The position numbers and the translations under genes were made by a program. Below are positions 1 to 8,060 of a stretch of DNA of 10,343 nucleotides, piece by piece (position 1 is the stretch's first letter; each line of letters opens with the position of its first letter). A model generated the notes under the pieces. The model was not told where the DNA came from. It was given only the letters and a program-made list of their open reading frames with translations, and searched no databases. The DNA comes from Zygnema cylindricum. Its lineage: Eukaryota > Streptophyta > Zygnematophyceae > Zygnematales > Zygnemataceae. The stretch is from assembly GCA_037447655.1 (NCBI GenBank), contig JBBHKE010001826.1, positions 1 to 10,343 of the forward strand, in the 5' to 3' direction.

Positions 1-329
1 GGCCCCAATAAGTGTTAGTATCATTAGGAGTTGTTCACAGTGTGTCTTCCAAGTCTGCAATAGTCGAAAAGACCTTCCTAGCGGTTAAACCTTTCTTTTA
101 ATCTTACTTATTATTGTTGGATGATTGGGGAAAATTCAAGACAACTTGTACGCAAATGGCTTACGACCCTGTTGATGCTCTGAACTTGAAAGAAATGTCA
201 CCCCAATTGTTATGCAGCAGGATGTCATAAATGTTTTGCATTGATGGTTGAATCTTGGGAATTTCATTTTCGGCCTTGAAAATCAGCGAGACAGATCAAT
301 GACAATTTAAATCCAACATTTCACTGGAT

Positions 330-687
330 ACTCAATTTCGACAATGATCATTTATTTAACACCTTAATGTAATGTTTTAACTTTTATTTTGTTGAAAACC
401 CATGTAGCTTAAAAATCTTAAGTTTTACCACTTGTAAATAATTGTGAAAAATTGAAGTACTTGCACTTTTGGTGGATTACATAGTCTAAAGTACAGGAAA
501 AGACAAATGTTCAAGCGATTACCTAAAGTCTTTTAATTTGGGTAGTTTTTCTCAACTTTAAACATATCAGGACAGAATTGATGTATATGACCCTGAAATC
601 CACTGGATAGTTCACTGTGAATCACTGTTGGCGTAAATGACGCCAATTCGGTGACCCTAAGTTTTGAGCCTCGAATCTAAAATAGAA
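330..687. repeat. Tandem duplication, copy 1 (371-bp period)
   Basis: This stretch is repeated at 701-1062. The first 85 bases or so, from ACTCAATTTCGACAATGATC, match with about one mismatch; later parts share many identical blocks (AAGTACTTGCACTTTTGG, AGTACAGGAAAAGACAAA, ATGACCCTGAAATCCACTGG). Identity is about 85-90% by eye with small indels. It ends at CCTCGAATCTAAAATAG and includes at 611 the TTCACTGTGAATCAC motif, which also begins the 986-1500 element. No coding frame was seen. Confidence 0.9.
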
Positions 688-700
688 TCTTGAATCTAAA

Positions 701-1062
701 ACTCAATTTCGACAATGATCATTTATTTAACACCTTAATGTAATGATTTAACTTTTATTTTGTTGAAAACCCATGTAGCTTAAAAATCTGAAGTATCATT
801 GCCACTTGTAAGTAATTCTTCAAAATTGAAGTACTTGCACTTTTGGTCAATTACAGTCTAAAGTACAGGAAAAGACAAACGTTCAAGTGATTGATTAAAC
901 TCATTTAACTGTTGGGTAGTTTTTTCTTAACTTAAGACGTATCAGGACAGCACTGGTGTATATGACCCTGAAATCCACTGGATAGTTCACTGTGAATCAC
1001 TATTGGCGTTAATGGTGCTAATTCGGCACCCCCGATTTTTTAACCTCGAATCTAACATAGAT
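701..1062. repeat. Tandem duplication, copy 2
   Basis: This is the second copy of the 330-687 unit, in the same orientation, ending at CCTCGAATCTAACATAG. Its last part overlaps the left end of the inverted-repeat element at 986-1500. Divergence between the copies, mostly substitutions and 1-5 nt indels, indicates an old duplication. Confidence 0.9.
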
Positions 1063-1500
1063 TTGATAACTATTTTTTGTTTTTACATTAATATAGGTAC
1101 TATTTAATTAATGTTAATTACTCTAATTCCGAGTGTTTTTAAATAGTGTAATGCAGAAAATGTGTCAATCCGTACCAAAACTGTTCATTATTTCGGTCAG
1201 ACGTACAGAATAAGTGTCAGATAAGCGTGTCGCTACGGATAAAGCGCACTCGGATTTGATTCCCAGTCATAAAGACGGGAGCTAATCGCGGGAACGTGTT
1301 CTCACGTGTTCAAACGTCGATAAGTGAACACAGGTTATAGCAGCTACACTATGGGAATGTGTTTCCAAATTCGTGTTAGATGGATAAATTAGCGTTAATG
1401 TTTTGTTGGCGTTAGGCCCTTGAACCCAAAATAGAATTATTAACACCAATTGTTTCTTTACACTAATCATTTCTTAACACTATAAGCGATTCACGGTGTA
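986..1500. mobile_element. MITE-like element with imperfect inverted termini, same family as 5594-5796
   Basis: The left end TTCACTGTGAATCACTATTG pairs with the reverse complement of the right end, TACACCGTGAATCGCTTATA, at about 14 of 20 positions. Just inside the left end, the ATTCGGCACCCC segment matches the same place in 5594-5796. Just inside the right end, TTTCTTTACACTAAT and GATTCA.GGTGTA also match. I found no target-site duplication, so the ends are decayed or the insertion was rearranged by the neighbouring duplication. No transposase is encoded. Confidence 0.6.
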
Positions 1501-1993
1501 GATTCCCTTCGTACCTTTACCGTGTGTACTGATCTAGTTGCTCGTCGTTGAACTTGCCGCAGCTCAGGTGAGGCTGCCTGCTCAGGCGGCATGTTGTGGC
1601 TTCCGCGGGTTTTACTATTTTTGCGTCCTACATCTGCTAGCACCGATTTTGGTCTGTATTTTGATGGTTTCAGTTTTCTTTTCTGCTGGTGGTTTTTCTG
1701 CATTCATTCCTGCGAAACCCAGCGTTGACCTCGCCACTATCTTCTTTTCTAGCACCATCTTCTATACTAGTGGATACCTGGTTTGCCATCACGCTTATTT
1801 AATGAAGAATATTATTGTTTCCATATATACTACAAAAACCACATAACTCTTTCAATTTCGAGACAAAAAATAAAGATTATTCAGAACAAATACGAGTTAC
1901 AAATACAACAAGCCTAAGGTTCCGAGTATTTCGCAGTTCCCAGTGCCTGCTCCTTTCTACAGTATGTACAACTTTGCCGTGGGTCGTAGATGA
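1501..1993. other. 3' flank of the ANTH gene, no recognised gene
   Basis: Short open frames exist on both strands here, including a lysine-rich minus-strand stretch at about 1630-1750 and a hydrophobic plus-strand one at 1538-1846. None resembles a known family, none has credible start or splice context, and they overlap each other. It may be downstream untranslated or intergenic sequence. Confidence 0.5.
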
Positions 1994-1999
1994 TTTATT
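1994..1999 (-). terminator. Candidate AATAAA polyadenylation signal overlapping the stop
   Basis: The minus strand reads TTGTAAATAAATCATC, so AATAAA begins within the TAA stop codon. T-rich stretches follow further downstream (about 1850-1875). A signal so close to the stop would give a very short 3' UTR; plants use degenerate signals, so the real cleavage site may lie further along. Confidence 0.3.
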
Positions 2000-4953
2000 T
2001 ACAAATACGGAACAAGCACACTACCGTACTGCACGCCAACATTGTCTACATTCCTACAATTGTATAGAGGGTTACTCAGTTGCTGATGATTCAGAGGAGT
2101 CTCTCCCCTTAACACCGATGAATAGTACGCGTGTTGGGCCATCATTTTCTGCTGCAGTAACATTCCCATCTGCTGTTGAGCCCTAAGCGCCATTTGAACA
2201 TAGGGAGGAGAAGGAATATTAGCTGAAGCAATAAACGGATCGGCTCCAAATTGATGAATTGTCCTCGAAGGAGTAGCTCCACCTCCCACCACTCCCGTGT
2301 ACTCCCTTCGCTGAGCCTGAGCTGCCTGATAGAGGCTGTCCAATAACAATTGATCAAACCCTCCAGGCATGACTGGTTGGGGCAGATAAGGGACGAGAGA
2401 AGTAGGCTCCGATACCGATGCTCCTTCCCATCCTCCTCTACCCGATTGCTGCGACTCTCCGTTATACAGGGACCTGTCCCATGCGAATCTCTGTTGACTA
2501 TTACTGTGGCCGTTTATTCCCTGAAGAGCCTGTGAATTCTGCTGAGACTGTGAGGGAGTAGAGTACTTGTCTGTAGCAAACAGCGCGCGCCACGTGTCAT
2601 CAAACTGTTGAGACGCCGCGGCTGAGATCGCTGCTGACTTGGCGGGATCTGTCTGTTCTGGCGCCCCTGGGATCCTGACCGGCTGCATCATTCCTCCGTC
2701 AGTTACGGCCAACGGCCGGTTCCCTGCGCTTCTATCGGACGAATTCTCCATCAAGTAGTTTTCTAAGTTTTGCAAGTAGGATTCCCCCATGACAGTGACA
2801 GTCGGGAATGTAACACCTTGTCCAACGCCTAGTTCCCCGAATCGATGGTACAAAAGGGCGAGACCCTCGGCCTGATCAGCAGCTCTACGGTAAATTCTGA
2901 GGCAATCAAAGGCCTGCATTGGACAGCAACAGTTTCAAAACATCAGCGAGAGCGACGGATAAAGACGATTGAGGTTTTTACATGGCAATTTATCCAGCCA
3001 CTGCTCTCTAAATATTTCTAAAGAGCTTCGACAATCTGTCTTCACATCTGCCATAGTCCTATGGTTTCATGAAGCGCTATCAAACAAGTTGAAAATGCTT
3101 ATCCGCTTTAAAAATCATCACCATTCAACGCATTTGCCGAACCTATATCCGTAAAAGTCAAAGTTCCTCGTTTCCACACTCACCTGTTCTCTGTTCATAC
3201 CACCAAATCTCTCCACCAGCTCCATCAAAGCGTAGTTGACGCTGCCATACAAGTCAAAGCTGTCCCTCAAAACAAACTCAAGGGCATTCACTAACATGGA
3301 ACAACAGGCCCAGTGTTGTGAGGTAGGCTGACAGTGAAGCAGTTTCTCCAATAACTCCTGCAAAGAATTCACCTGCCTCAGCAGCGTCTCTGACCTCTGC
3401 TCCTTCCAGTAAGCCTTTCCAAGACTACCCCCTTGACTTGCTTCTGCCCCATCCACTTTCGGCCGTCGAGCCCAACCCACGAGGCTTATAACCTTAGCAC
3501 ACTTTATCCGTTCAAAGACAAAGAGGGCGTACGCTCTAACAAATGCTGTTTGGTTTTTTGAAGTGAGGCCAGGTCGGGCTACAAAGGAGTAGGCAATCAG
3601 CTGGAGGTCTAAAATGGATGGGCCCGTACTGGAGGAGTCGAACATTTCTAAAAGGTCCTTCTCCACTGCTTGGCTTCCACAGCGCAGCAGCTGTTGCAAC
3701 AGCAGAAGCCCTGAAAAGAGGACAAACAAGAGGACAAATTACTTGAAATATCAGCAATAGTGGAATGATAAAAACCGCTATCGAAAAATTAAATTGACGA
3801 GGAAAAATTCTAAATGCACAGCTACAAACACTACAAAGATATGGAAACCCGTCTTAAAATTGAAAGAGCGCCCCGACAAACCAGAACCTTTGGGTTCTTG
3901 GCCGTACTATTATTAGTTGTGGCTTACAAGTAATAACTGCGTTAAAAAGGAATTCAGAATCCGTGAAACATATTAACACGCAGATCCCTAAAAAATCCTA
4001 AAAATTCCTAAAAAATGCTTCAAACCGCCAAACATCTACCGCCAGCATAAATAGACGTCACACTTGCATTTGATATGCCGACGGGCTCGAGAACCGTCCC
4101 AACAATTTTAGGAACCCTACTATGGTTATAATACACAGGTAAAGACAATGACAAAACAAAATTATACTAATGTCGAAAACACAAATAAGTTGAGAAAGGT
4201 GGATAGAATTGACGAACATTGTTTACAGGATTACAGGAGATTTTCTTCTGATTAGATTATGGCCTGCAAACTTAAAGAGTGCTCTACAAGCACATGACGC
4301 CTTTCAAGTGATAAACCAGATAGAAAAAATTAAACCACTCTCAAATCTTTAGTGGTACGAAAATGAAACAGAAAACTTCATTTCAGAAAAAACTAAAAAA
4401 AAAACCGATGTCCATTTCAGCATCTACACAGTTGGACCAAGGGAGATCACGCTCAATTTTTTAATTTCCCATACACCAGAGAAGAAAAACGGAATTACAA
4501 TTGGACATGGAACATAGAAAAACTAAAGAGTGACAGCATAACGAAATTTCTATGAACGAATGCAATCGCTTCGATATAAAAAAAAAAAGGAACGAACAAA
4601 AAAAAAAAAAAACCGTCTTTCAAAAATCTTTGCCTAACGTCTTCCCAAACTACTTTCCAACACGATCTCAAGAGCTTCTCGCCCAGGTTTTCCGTACCTT
4701 TGACTGCCGTTGACCAGTCCGATGTGCCTTTCAGCCTTTTCCCTAAAGTGTCCACGAAATACCACAAGTGGTCCCATGACTGCGAACCTGCAGACAACAA
4801 ACGCCGTATTTGCTGCTCAGAGGGAGCCTCGCTGCTCCCACTGGTCACTGCTTCCACTTCGTATTTCAGAGCCTCGGCGTCCTTCTGCGGAATACACGCT
4901 ATTCGCGTATTGGCAGGCAGCAAGTCAGCTTCGGTCCATGCCTGCTCAGCCAT
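1999..4953 (-). CDS. ANTH-domain (AP180/CALM-like) clathrin assembly protein, three coding exons
   Basis: Exons are 4953-4698, 3710-3184 and 2913-1999 (stop included), read on the minus strand; 1698 nt encode 565 residues. ANTH proteins bind membrane phosphoinositides and clathrin/AP-2 in clathrin-mediated endocytosis. The ANTH region spans about residues 20-317: IRRLL and KRLKGTSDW in exon 1, LLLLQQLLR spanning the first junction, TAFVRAYALF at 140-149, the LLEKLLHCQPT helix at 205-215, RDSFDLY at 234-240, and LVERFGGMNREQ-AFDCLRIY across the second junction. The tail is rich in Q, S, G and A and carries FDDTWRALF (365-373), GGFDQLLLDSLY (445-456), DPF (486-488) and PPYVQM (497-502), as in plant homologues. 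Start: ATG at 4953-4951 in context CCCATGGCT; an in-frame TAG at 4989-4987 closes the frame upstream unless a leader intron intervenes. Introns are phase 1 and phase 0. The basic PtdIns(4,5)P2-binding cluster expected around residues 34-49 is absent. The family assignment is firm by eye; the orthologue group is unknown. Confidence 0.88.
2914..3183 (-). other. Intron 2 of the ANTH gene (270 bp, phase 0)
   Basis: The donor reads GAACAG|GTGAGTGT, a near-consensus site, and the acceptor reads CCAATGCAG|GCCTTT. Removing the intron joins FGGMNREQ to AFDCLRIYRR, restoring the segment that in plant homologues reads continuously as a D/N-rich turn followed by an AFDAY-like helix. Reading through the intron would hit a stop soon after the donor, at 3118. 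Confidence 0.9.
3711..4697 (-). other. Intron 1 of the ANTH gene (987 bp, phase 1)
   Basis: The donor reads AAAG|GTACGG and the acceptor TTTTCAG|GGCTTC on the minus strand. Splicing makes a GGG codon from G at 4698 plus GG at 3710-3709 and gives AVK-G-LLLLQQLLR, which matches the continuous helix of ANTH proteins, so no exon is missing between. The intron is T-rich on the transcribed strand. It holds a long A run (about 4600-4612 on the plus strand) and a short iterated CCTAAAAA motif at about 3988-4016. Confidence 0.88.
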
Positions 4954-5114
4954 GGGCGCCAACCTACTGTCAGCAAAGGTAACAAGCTACAACACTGGAA
5001 GTCTGGAACCTTTCGGAAGTATAATCTGTAGAGGGAAGACCAAGGGAGAACTTTCACTAACGTGATTGGAGATGGAACTTCCATCGTGGAAGTGTTACGT
5101 GACACACGCATCAC
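4954..5114 (-). promoter_or_regulatory. Probable 5' leader of the ANTH gene with a candidate splice acceptor
   Basis: Upstream of the ATG the minus strand reads TTGTTACCTTTGCTGACAG then TAGG, a pyrimidine-rich stretch ending in CAG that resembles a 3' splice site at about 4968. A second one, CTTCCCTCTACAG, lies near 5019. Either would place an intron in the 5' untranslated region. No clear TATA box was seen. A perfect 7-bp palindrome with a 1-nt centre (GATGGAACTTCCATC) lies at 5071-5085. Transcription start and leader splicing are inferred, not shown. Confidence 0.4.
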
Positions 5115-5493
5115 TTTCCGATTACTCGATGGTCATCTGTGTACGGTTTGGTACTTTGGAGAATAGATTGTACGGATGAAAAACAGAAGAGCTCATCAGG
5201 CTGAGGTTTGCTTGGAATCGGGCCATCCATTATTGTCATGTTTTCAGAAAGACCGCTGGACATCCTGTACGGACGATGCGTTGAAATTTTTATTGACGGC
5301 GAAACCGTGTAACGGTGAAGTGTTGACAGGACGATGACTACGGTAAAGGGACAGGCTGTTAGTGATTGTGACACACCTGCGGGCTTGGCCATTGGATGCA
5401 AATTGCAGAACAAGACTTGTCGGTTATCATGTGTTGGCCACGGTCGGTAAGCCCCTTCTCCAGGCATCGAAAGCGGAGGAGAATACGGCTGTC

Positions 5494-5499
5494 CACGTG
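5494..5499. promoter_or_regulatory. G-box (CACGTG) upstream of the ANTH gene
   Basis: The context CCACGTGTC matches the plant G-box/ABRE core bound by bZIP and bHLH factors. It lies about 540 bp upstream of the start codon. The same hexamer occurs at 1303-1308, 2591-2596 (inside the coding sequence) and 7556-7561, so chance occurrence is quite possible. Confidence 0.25.
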
Positions 5500-5585
5500 T
5501 CAAAACAGGGGGGTTTTTTGTCGTTATCTTCTAAAATGTAACCTAAAATCTGGAAAAACTGGTGTTGTGTATCGGTAACCATTTG

Positions 5586-5593
5586 CTGATAAC
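5586..5593. repeat. 8-bp direct repeat CTGATAAC, left copy of target-site duplication
   Basis: CTGATAAC sits directly left of the 5594 terminus, and an identical copy sits directly right of the 6168 terminus. Eight bases is the hAT duplication length. The pair therefore brackets the two abutting elements as one unit. Confidence 0.7.
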
Positions 5594-5796
5594 TACACCG
5601 TGAATCGTTATTAGCCTTATGTACGCTATATCGGCACCCCAAAATTTTTACATTGATACCTTAAATATAATAAATTACACTTTTTAAGGATATGGACCAT
5701 AATCTGCCACGTCTCCTGGCACTAAATTATAATGAATGACGCTATTTTTTTCTTTACACTAATAATTTCTATACGCTAATAACGATTCAAGGTGTA
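5594..5796. mobile_element. 203-bp MITE with 21-bp terminal inverted repeats
   Basis: The left terminus (5594-5614, TACACCGTGAATCG...) and the reverse complement of the right terminus (5776-5796, TACACCTTGAATCG...) match at 20 of 21 positions. The interior is AT-rich and non-coding, typical of a non-autonomous DNA transposon. It shares end sequences with the 986-1500 element. Its last two bases are also the first two of the next element. Confidence 0.82.
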
Positions 5797-6168
5797 GTGT
5801 TGGGTTTCGAGGACCTATTGTCGATATTCGATATATATCAAATTTTAGGTACCCGATAATCGATATATCGAGACCATGTACGTAGAAGCTTAATATCCGG
5901 ATTTTTTTTTTTTTACTATTTTTTCTTTTCAAAAAGTCTCCCCCCCCCTTGGCGGGCGCTCAATTGGGGGGGGGGGGGGCGTAAGATTTTGCGTACGGTA
6001 TAGTGTACTTCCCTGTATGGTACCTGTACGGACACCCTTTTTTGCGATATATATCGCGATAATTTATAATGGTCGCGGTATGATACATCTAGGACTTTGC
6101 TCGATCGATATTCGATATATCGAATATTGAAATTATCGCGATATGAAACTACCCGATACCCAACACTA
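5795..6168. mobile_element. hAT-like non-autonomous element with TAGTGTTGGG termini and TATCGATA-rich ends
   Basis: The left end is TAGTGTTGGGTTTCG and the reverse complement of the right end is TAGTGTTGGGTATCG. Both ends continue into clusters of overlapping TCGATAT, ATATCG and TATCGCGATA palindromes. The 374-bp interior encodes nothing recognisable and contains a C9 and a G14 run. The terminal motif and the 8-bp duplication at its right border (CTGATAAC, 6169-6176) fit the hAT superfamily. No transposase is present. Confidence 0.78.
5940..5979. repeat. C9 and G14 homopolymer pair (potential hairpin or quadruplex)
   Basis: Nine C at 5940-5948 and fourteen G at 5966-5979 are separated by a 17-nt spacer inside very AT-rich DNA. 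The two runs could pair into a hairpin, and the G run could stack as a quadruplex. Run lengths are likely to be unstable and prone to sequencing error. Confidence 0.8.
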
Positions 6169-6176
6169 CTGATAAC
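6169..6176. repeat. 8-bp direct repeat CTGATAAC, right copy of target-site duplication
   Basis: This copy begins at the base immediately after the CACTA-3' end of the hAT-like element and is identical to 5586-5593. The sequence that should flank the inner junction (5797-5804, GTGTTGGG) is not a copy, so neither element alone has this duplication on both sides. Confidence 0.7.
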
Positions 6177-6348
6177 CATAGTTGTTCAAATCGCATGGTA
6201 CGCACGAAACGAACGCACGAATATTAAGTGCGTTTCGCATTAAACGATTGAAAAATTCGTTAAAATGGACTGTTTGATTTTGCATCCGTACTACTCCGTA
6301 CATTTGTCAAATTTGAATGACTCGTGTGCCGCAATTTGAACACTTAAC

Positions 6349-6903
6349 GTTAAATGAGCGCTCTCCAATTGTAGGTATTTATATAACAATTGCACCTCAT
6401 GTGTGTATCGGCTCTTCTACATCAACTGGTTACGAACGACACGACTAATTGCAGGCTAATCCTTGCCTATACCCACCCTTTTTGACAACGTCATATTTTG
6501 TGTCTGTACAGACAGCCATGTCGAGGAGTTTTGATGTCGGCTTCCTTGTACACGAGTTTTCACGGTGGCTTCTCCGCATAAGATTTGAAAAAGACAGCCG
6601 TATACAACTGAAAAAAATAGTCGTACAAAAATTCAAAAATACCGCGCGCAAATGGTGCAACTTCTCTTTTCGAAAAAAAACCGATTTATTTTTCTGAATT
6701 TCTCTTTTTTCGTTTCTTTTATTTTTTGTCATAATATGACTCTGATAAAAATATGGTATAGTCTATGATCTGAATTTGGCCTTACATGTTGCCATTCTAG
6801 CTTGTGAAGCAGTCGTTCGTATCGAGTTGATATAGAAGAGCCAATACGGGCATGGAGTGTAGTAGCTATTTAAATACTAACGATTGGTGAGCGGTCATTT
6901 AAC
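6349..6903. mobile_element. Element bounded by 92-bp inverted repeats (possible Mutator-like or foldback MITE)
   Basis: The reverse complement of 6349-6440 aligns without gaps to 6812-6903 at 73 of 92 positions. The best blocks are GTCGTTCGTA, AGTTGAT, TAGAAGAGC and TCATTTAAC. Each arm, read inward, begins GTTAAATGA and carries a TATA-like stretch (TATTTATATAA on the left, TATTTAAATA on the right) followed by a conserved GGCTCTTCTA motif. The 371-bp interior holds a 60-codon frame. Long terminal repeats recall Mutator-like elements, but no 9-bp target duplication was found, so the superfamily is uncertain. Confidence 0.68.
6518..6697 (+). CDS. Small unrecognised ORF inside the inverted-repeat element, doubtful
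   Basis: An ATG at 6518 opens a 59-residue frame beginning MSRSFDVGFLVHEF, with basic and hydrophobic segments and no domain I recognise. It lies about 140 bp downstream of the inward-facing TATA-like sequence of the left arm and follows a CTGTACAG acceptor-like site. It may be noise, a transposase remnant or a captured exon. Confidence 0.15.
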   Translation: MSRSFDVGFLVHEFSRWLLRIRFEKDSRIQLKKIVVQKFKNTARKWCNFSFRKKTDLFF

Positions 6904-7120
6904 AAAGACATACAAACAACGACATATGAAATATTCCCTAAAAAACCCTTAAAAGTTTCCGTTTAGATTACCGTACAAAAATAATAAGCAAAATTTAACG
7001 ATTTTCCAAAAGTCACGAATAATACGTAATAAACGGCAAATTTGAAGAATTTGCACGAATTCAACAAATATGCTGATAACACGTATGTGCATTTCTTTAA
7101 CCTACCAACAATTGATATAC

Positions 7121-7473
7121 TGGTGTATTATATCCGTGACGAAGTTATTGCTATAAAAAATTGATATATCTCGATGAATTACCGATAAATGTCAGGCCCA
7201 ATAATTATCGGTGATAACTTTATGGTGTAGACCATACACTTATACTGCTTTGTACCAACGCCATGACATGGCATGCTATACTATATAATATGTAAAATAT
7301 AACACAATATAATGTAAAGTACTATGATATAATATACAATATATTTTACACTCATCGGCCATAAAAAAATTGTCGGTTCATGAGCGATATACCGAGACCC
7401 CTCACCGTTCAATAATCGATAATTATCGTTATCGGTTTTATCGCGATAAGTTTTGACCCGATACAAAACACTA
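7121..7473. mobile_element. Decayed hAT-like element, relative of 5795-6168
   Basis: The right end, reverse-complemented, reads TAGTGTTTTGTATCGGGT and continues to ATCGCGATAA, close to the right end of the 5795-6168 element (TAGTGTTGGGTATCGGGT...ATCGCGATAA). The left end TGGTGTATTATATCCGTGAC matches it at about 26 of 38 positions. The interior contains further TATCG and ATTATCGGT motifs. No 8-bp flanking repeat survives and nothing is encoded. Confidence 0.6.
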
Positions 7474-8060
7474 CTAAAATCCATACTAAAACAGACGTCA
7501 CCTTTAACCTTTTAATCTACTCCAATTTGGCGTTTTCCTCGTTTCGACCCTCTCCCACGTGATACCAGATCATCTTTAAACATTAACTGAAATCGACTAC
7601 AATGTCAGTTTAGTTGAAGTAACATTTGGAAAAACGAATAGGAAGGTGTTTATGTAGGGGCAATAAGTATTTTAACATCAATAGGGAGAGCACACGCTTT
7701 TTTTGTTTTTTTGCTGTCACTTATCTACGTTAAAAAATGTAGGGGTCTCATACCCCCAATGTTATTCATGGGTCAATTGCAAAAGTTCATGTCGTTGTCG
7801 CCTATCTTTTTCCCTATCATGCTACATCTCATTTTTCGTAATTCTTAGAATGAAACACGATAATAGTAGTATTTATTGAAATATCTCTAAAGGACAAATT
7901 TTTGACAACCTCTGCGTTAAGATTGATGGCAGTTTAAATGAGAAGAGATAAAAAAACAAAATTTAGAATCCATGGCAAGAAGCTTACGAGTTAATGACGT
8001 CCACAATGTCATACGTGGGCGTTAAGTTGCATTGTTACAATACCCTAAAGATATACGATG
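7474..8060. other. AT-rich intergenic DNA, no feature seen
   Basis: No open frame of interest, RNA gene or clear repeat was found here. A weak inverted pair (ACGTCCAC and GTGGGCGT, about 7998-8023) lies just before the stem-loop at 8061. Confidence 0.4.

Larger units (their letters stand above)
5115..5593. other. Upstream flank of the ANTH gene, no recognised gene
   Basis: Base composition is more balanced than in the DNA further right. Overlapping open frames of about 50-118 codons run on both strands (for example minus 5467-5111), but none shows a recognisable domain. The stretch most likely holds the promoter. It ends at the first CTGATAAC copy (5586-5593) flanking the transposon cluster. 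Confidence 0.45.

Noticed and set aside
1491-1760. Minus-strand lysine-rich frames downstream of the ANTH stop, considered as a last exon
   Set aside because: The ANTH reading frame already ends in a proper stop after the conserved tail motifs, and no splice donor or acceptor pair linking to this stretch was evident.
1538-1846. Plus-strand hydrophobic open frame
   Set aside because: It has no ATG at its annotated opening, no known family, and overlaps a minus-strand frame. The hydrophobicity follows from T-rich sequence.
4495-4697. Extension of exon 1 reading frame past AVK into FFFFLFVPFFF
   Set aside because: This is read-through of intron 1: a good donor GTACGG lies at 4697 and the ANTH helix continues correctly in exon 2. 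The phenylalanines come from an A/T tract.
5111-5467. 118-codon minus-strand open frame upstream of the ANTH gene
   Set aside because: It has no recognisable domain and overlaps an equally plausible short frame on the other strand. It lies where promoter and leader are expected.
5916-6179. Minus-strand frame through the hAT-like element (RYIEYRSS, SRYISQK)
   Set aside because: The peptide comes from TATCGATA repeats and homopolymers and does not resemble a transposase.
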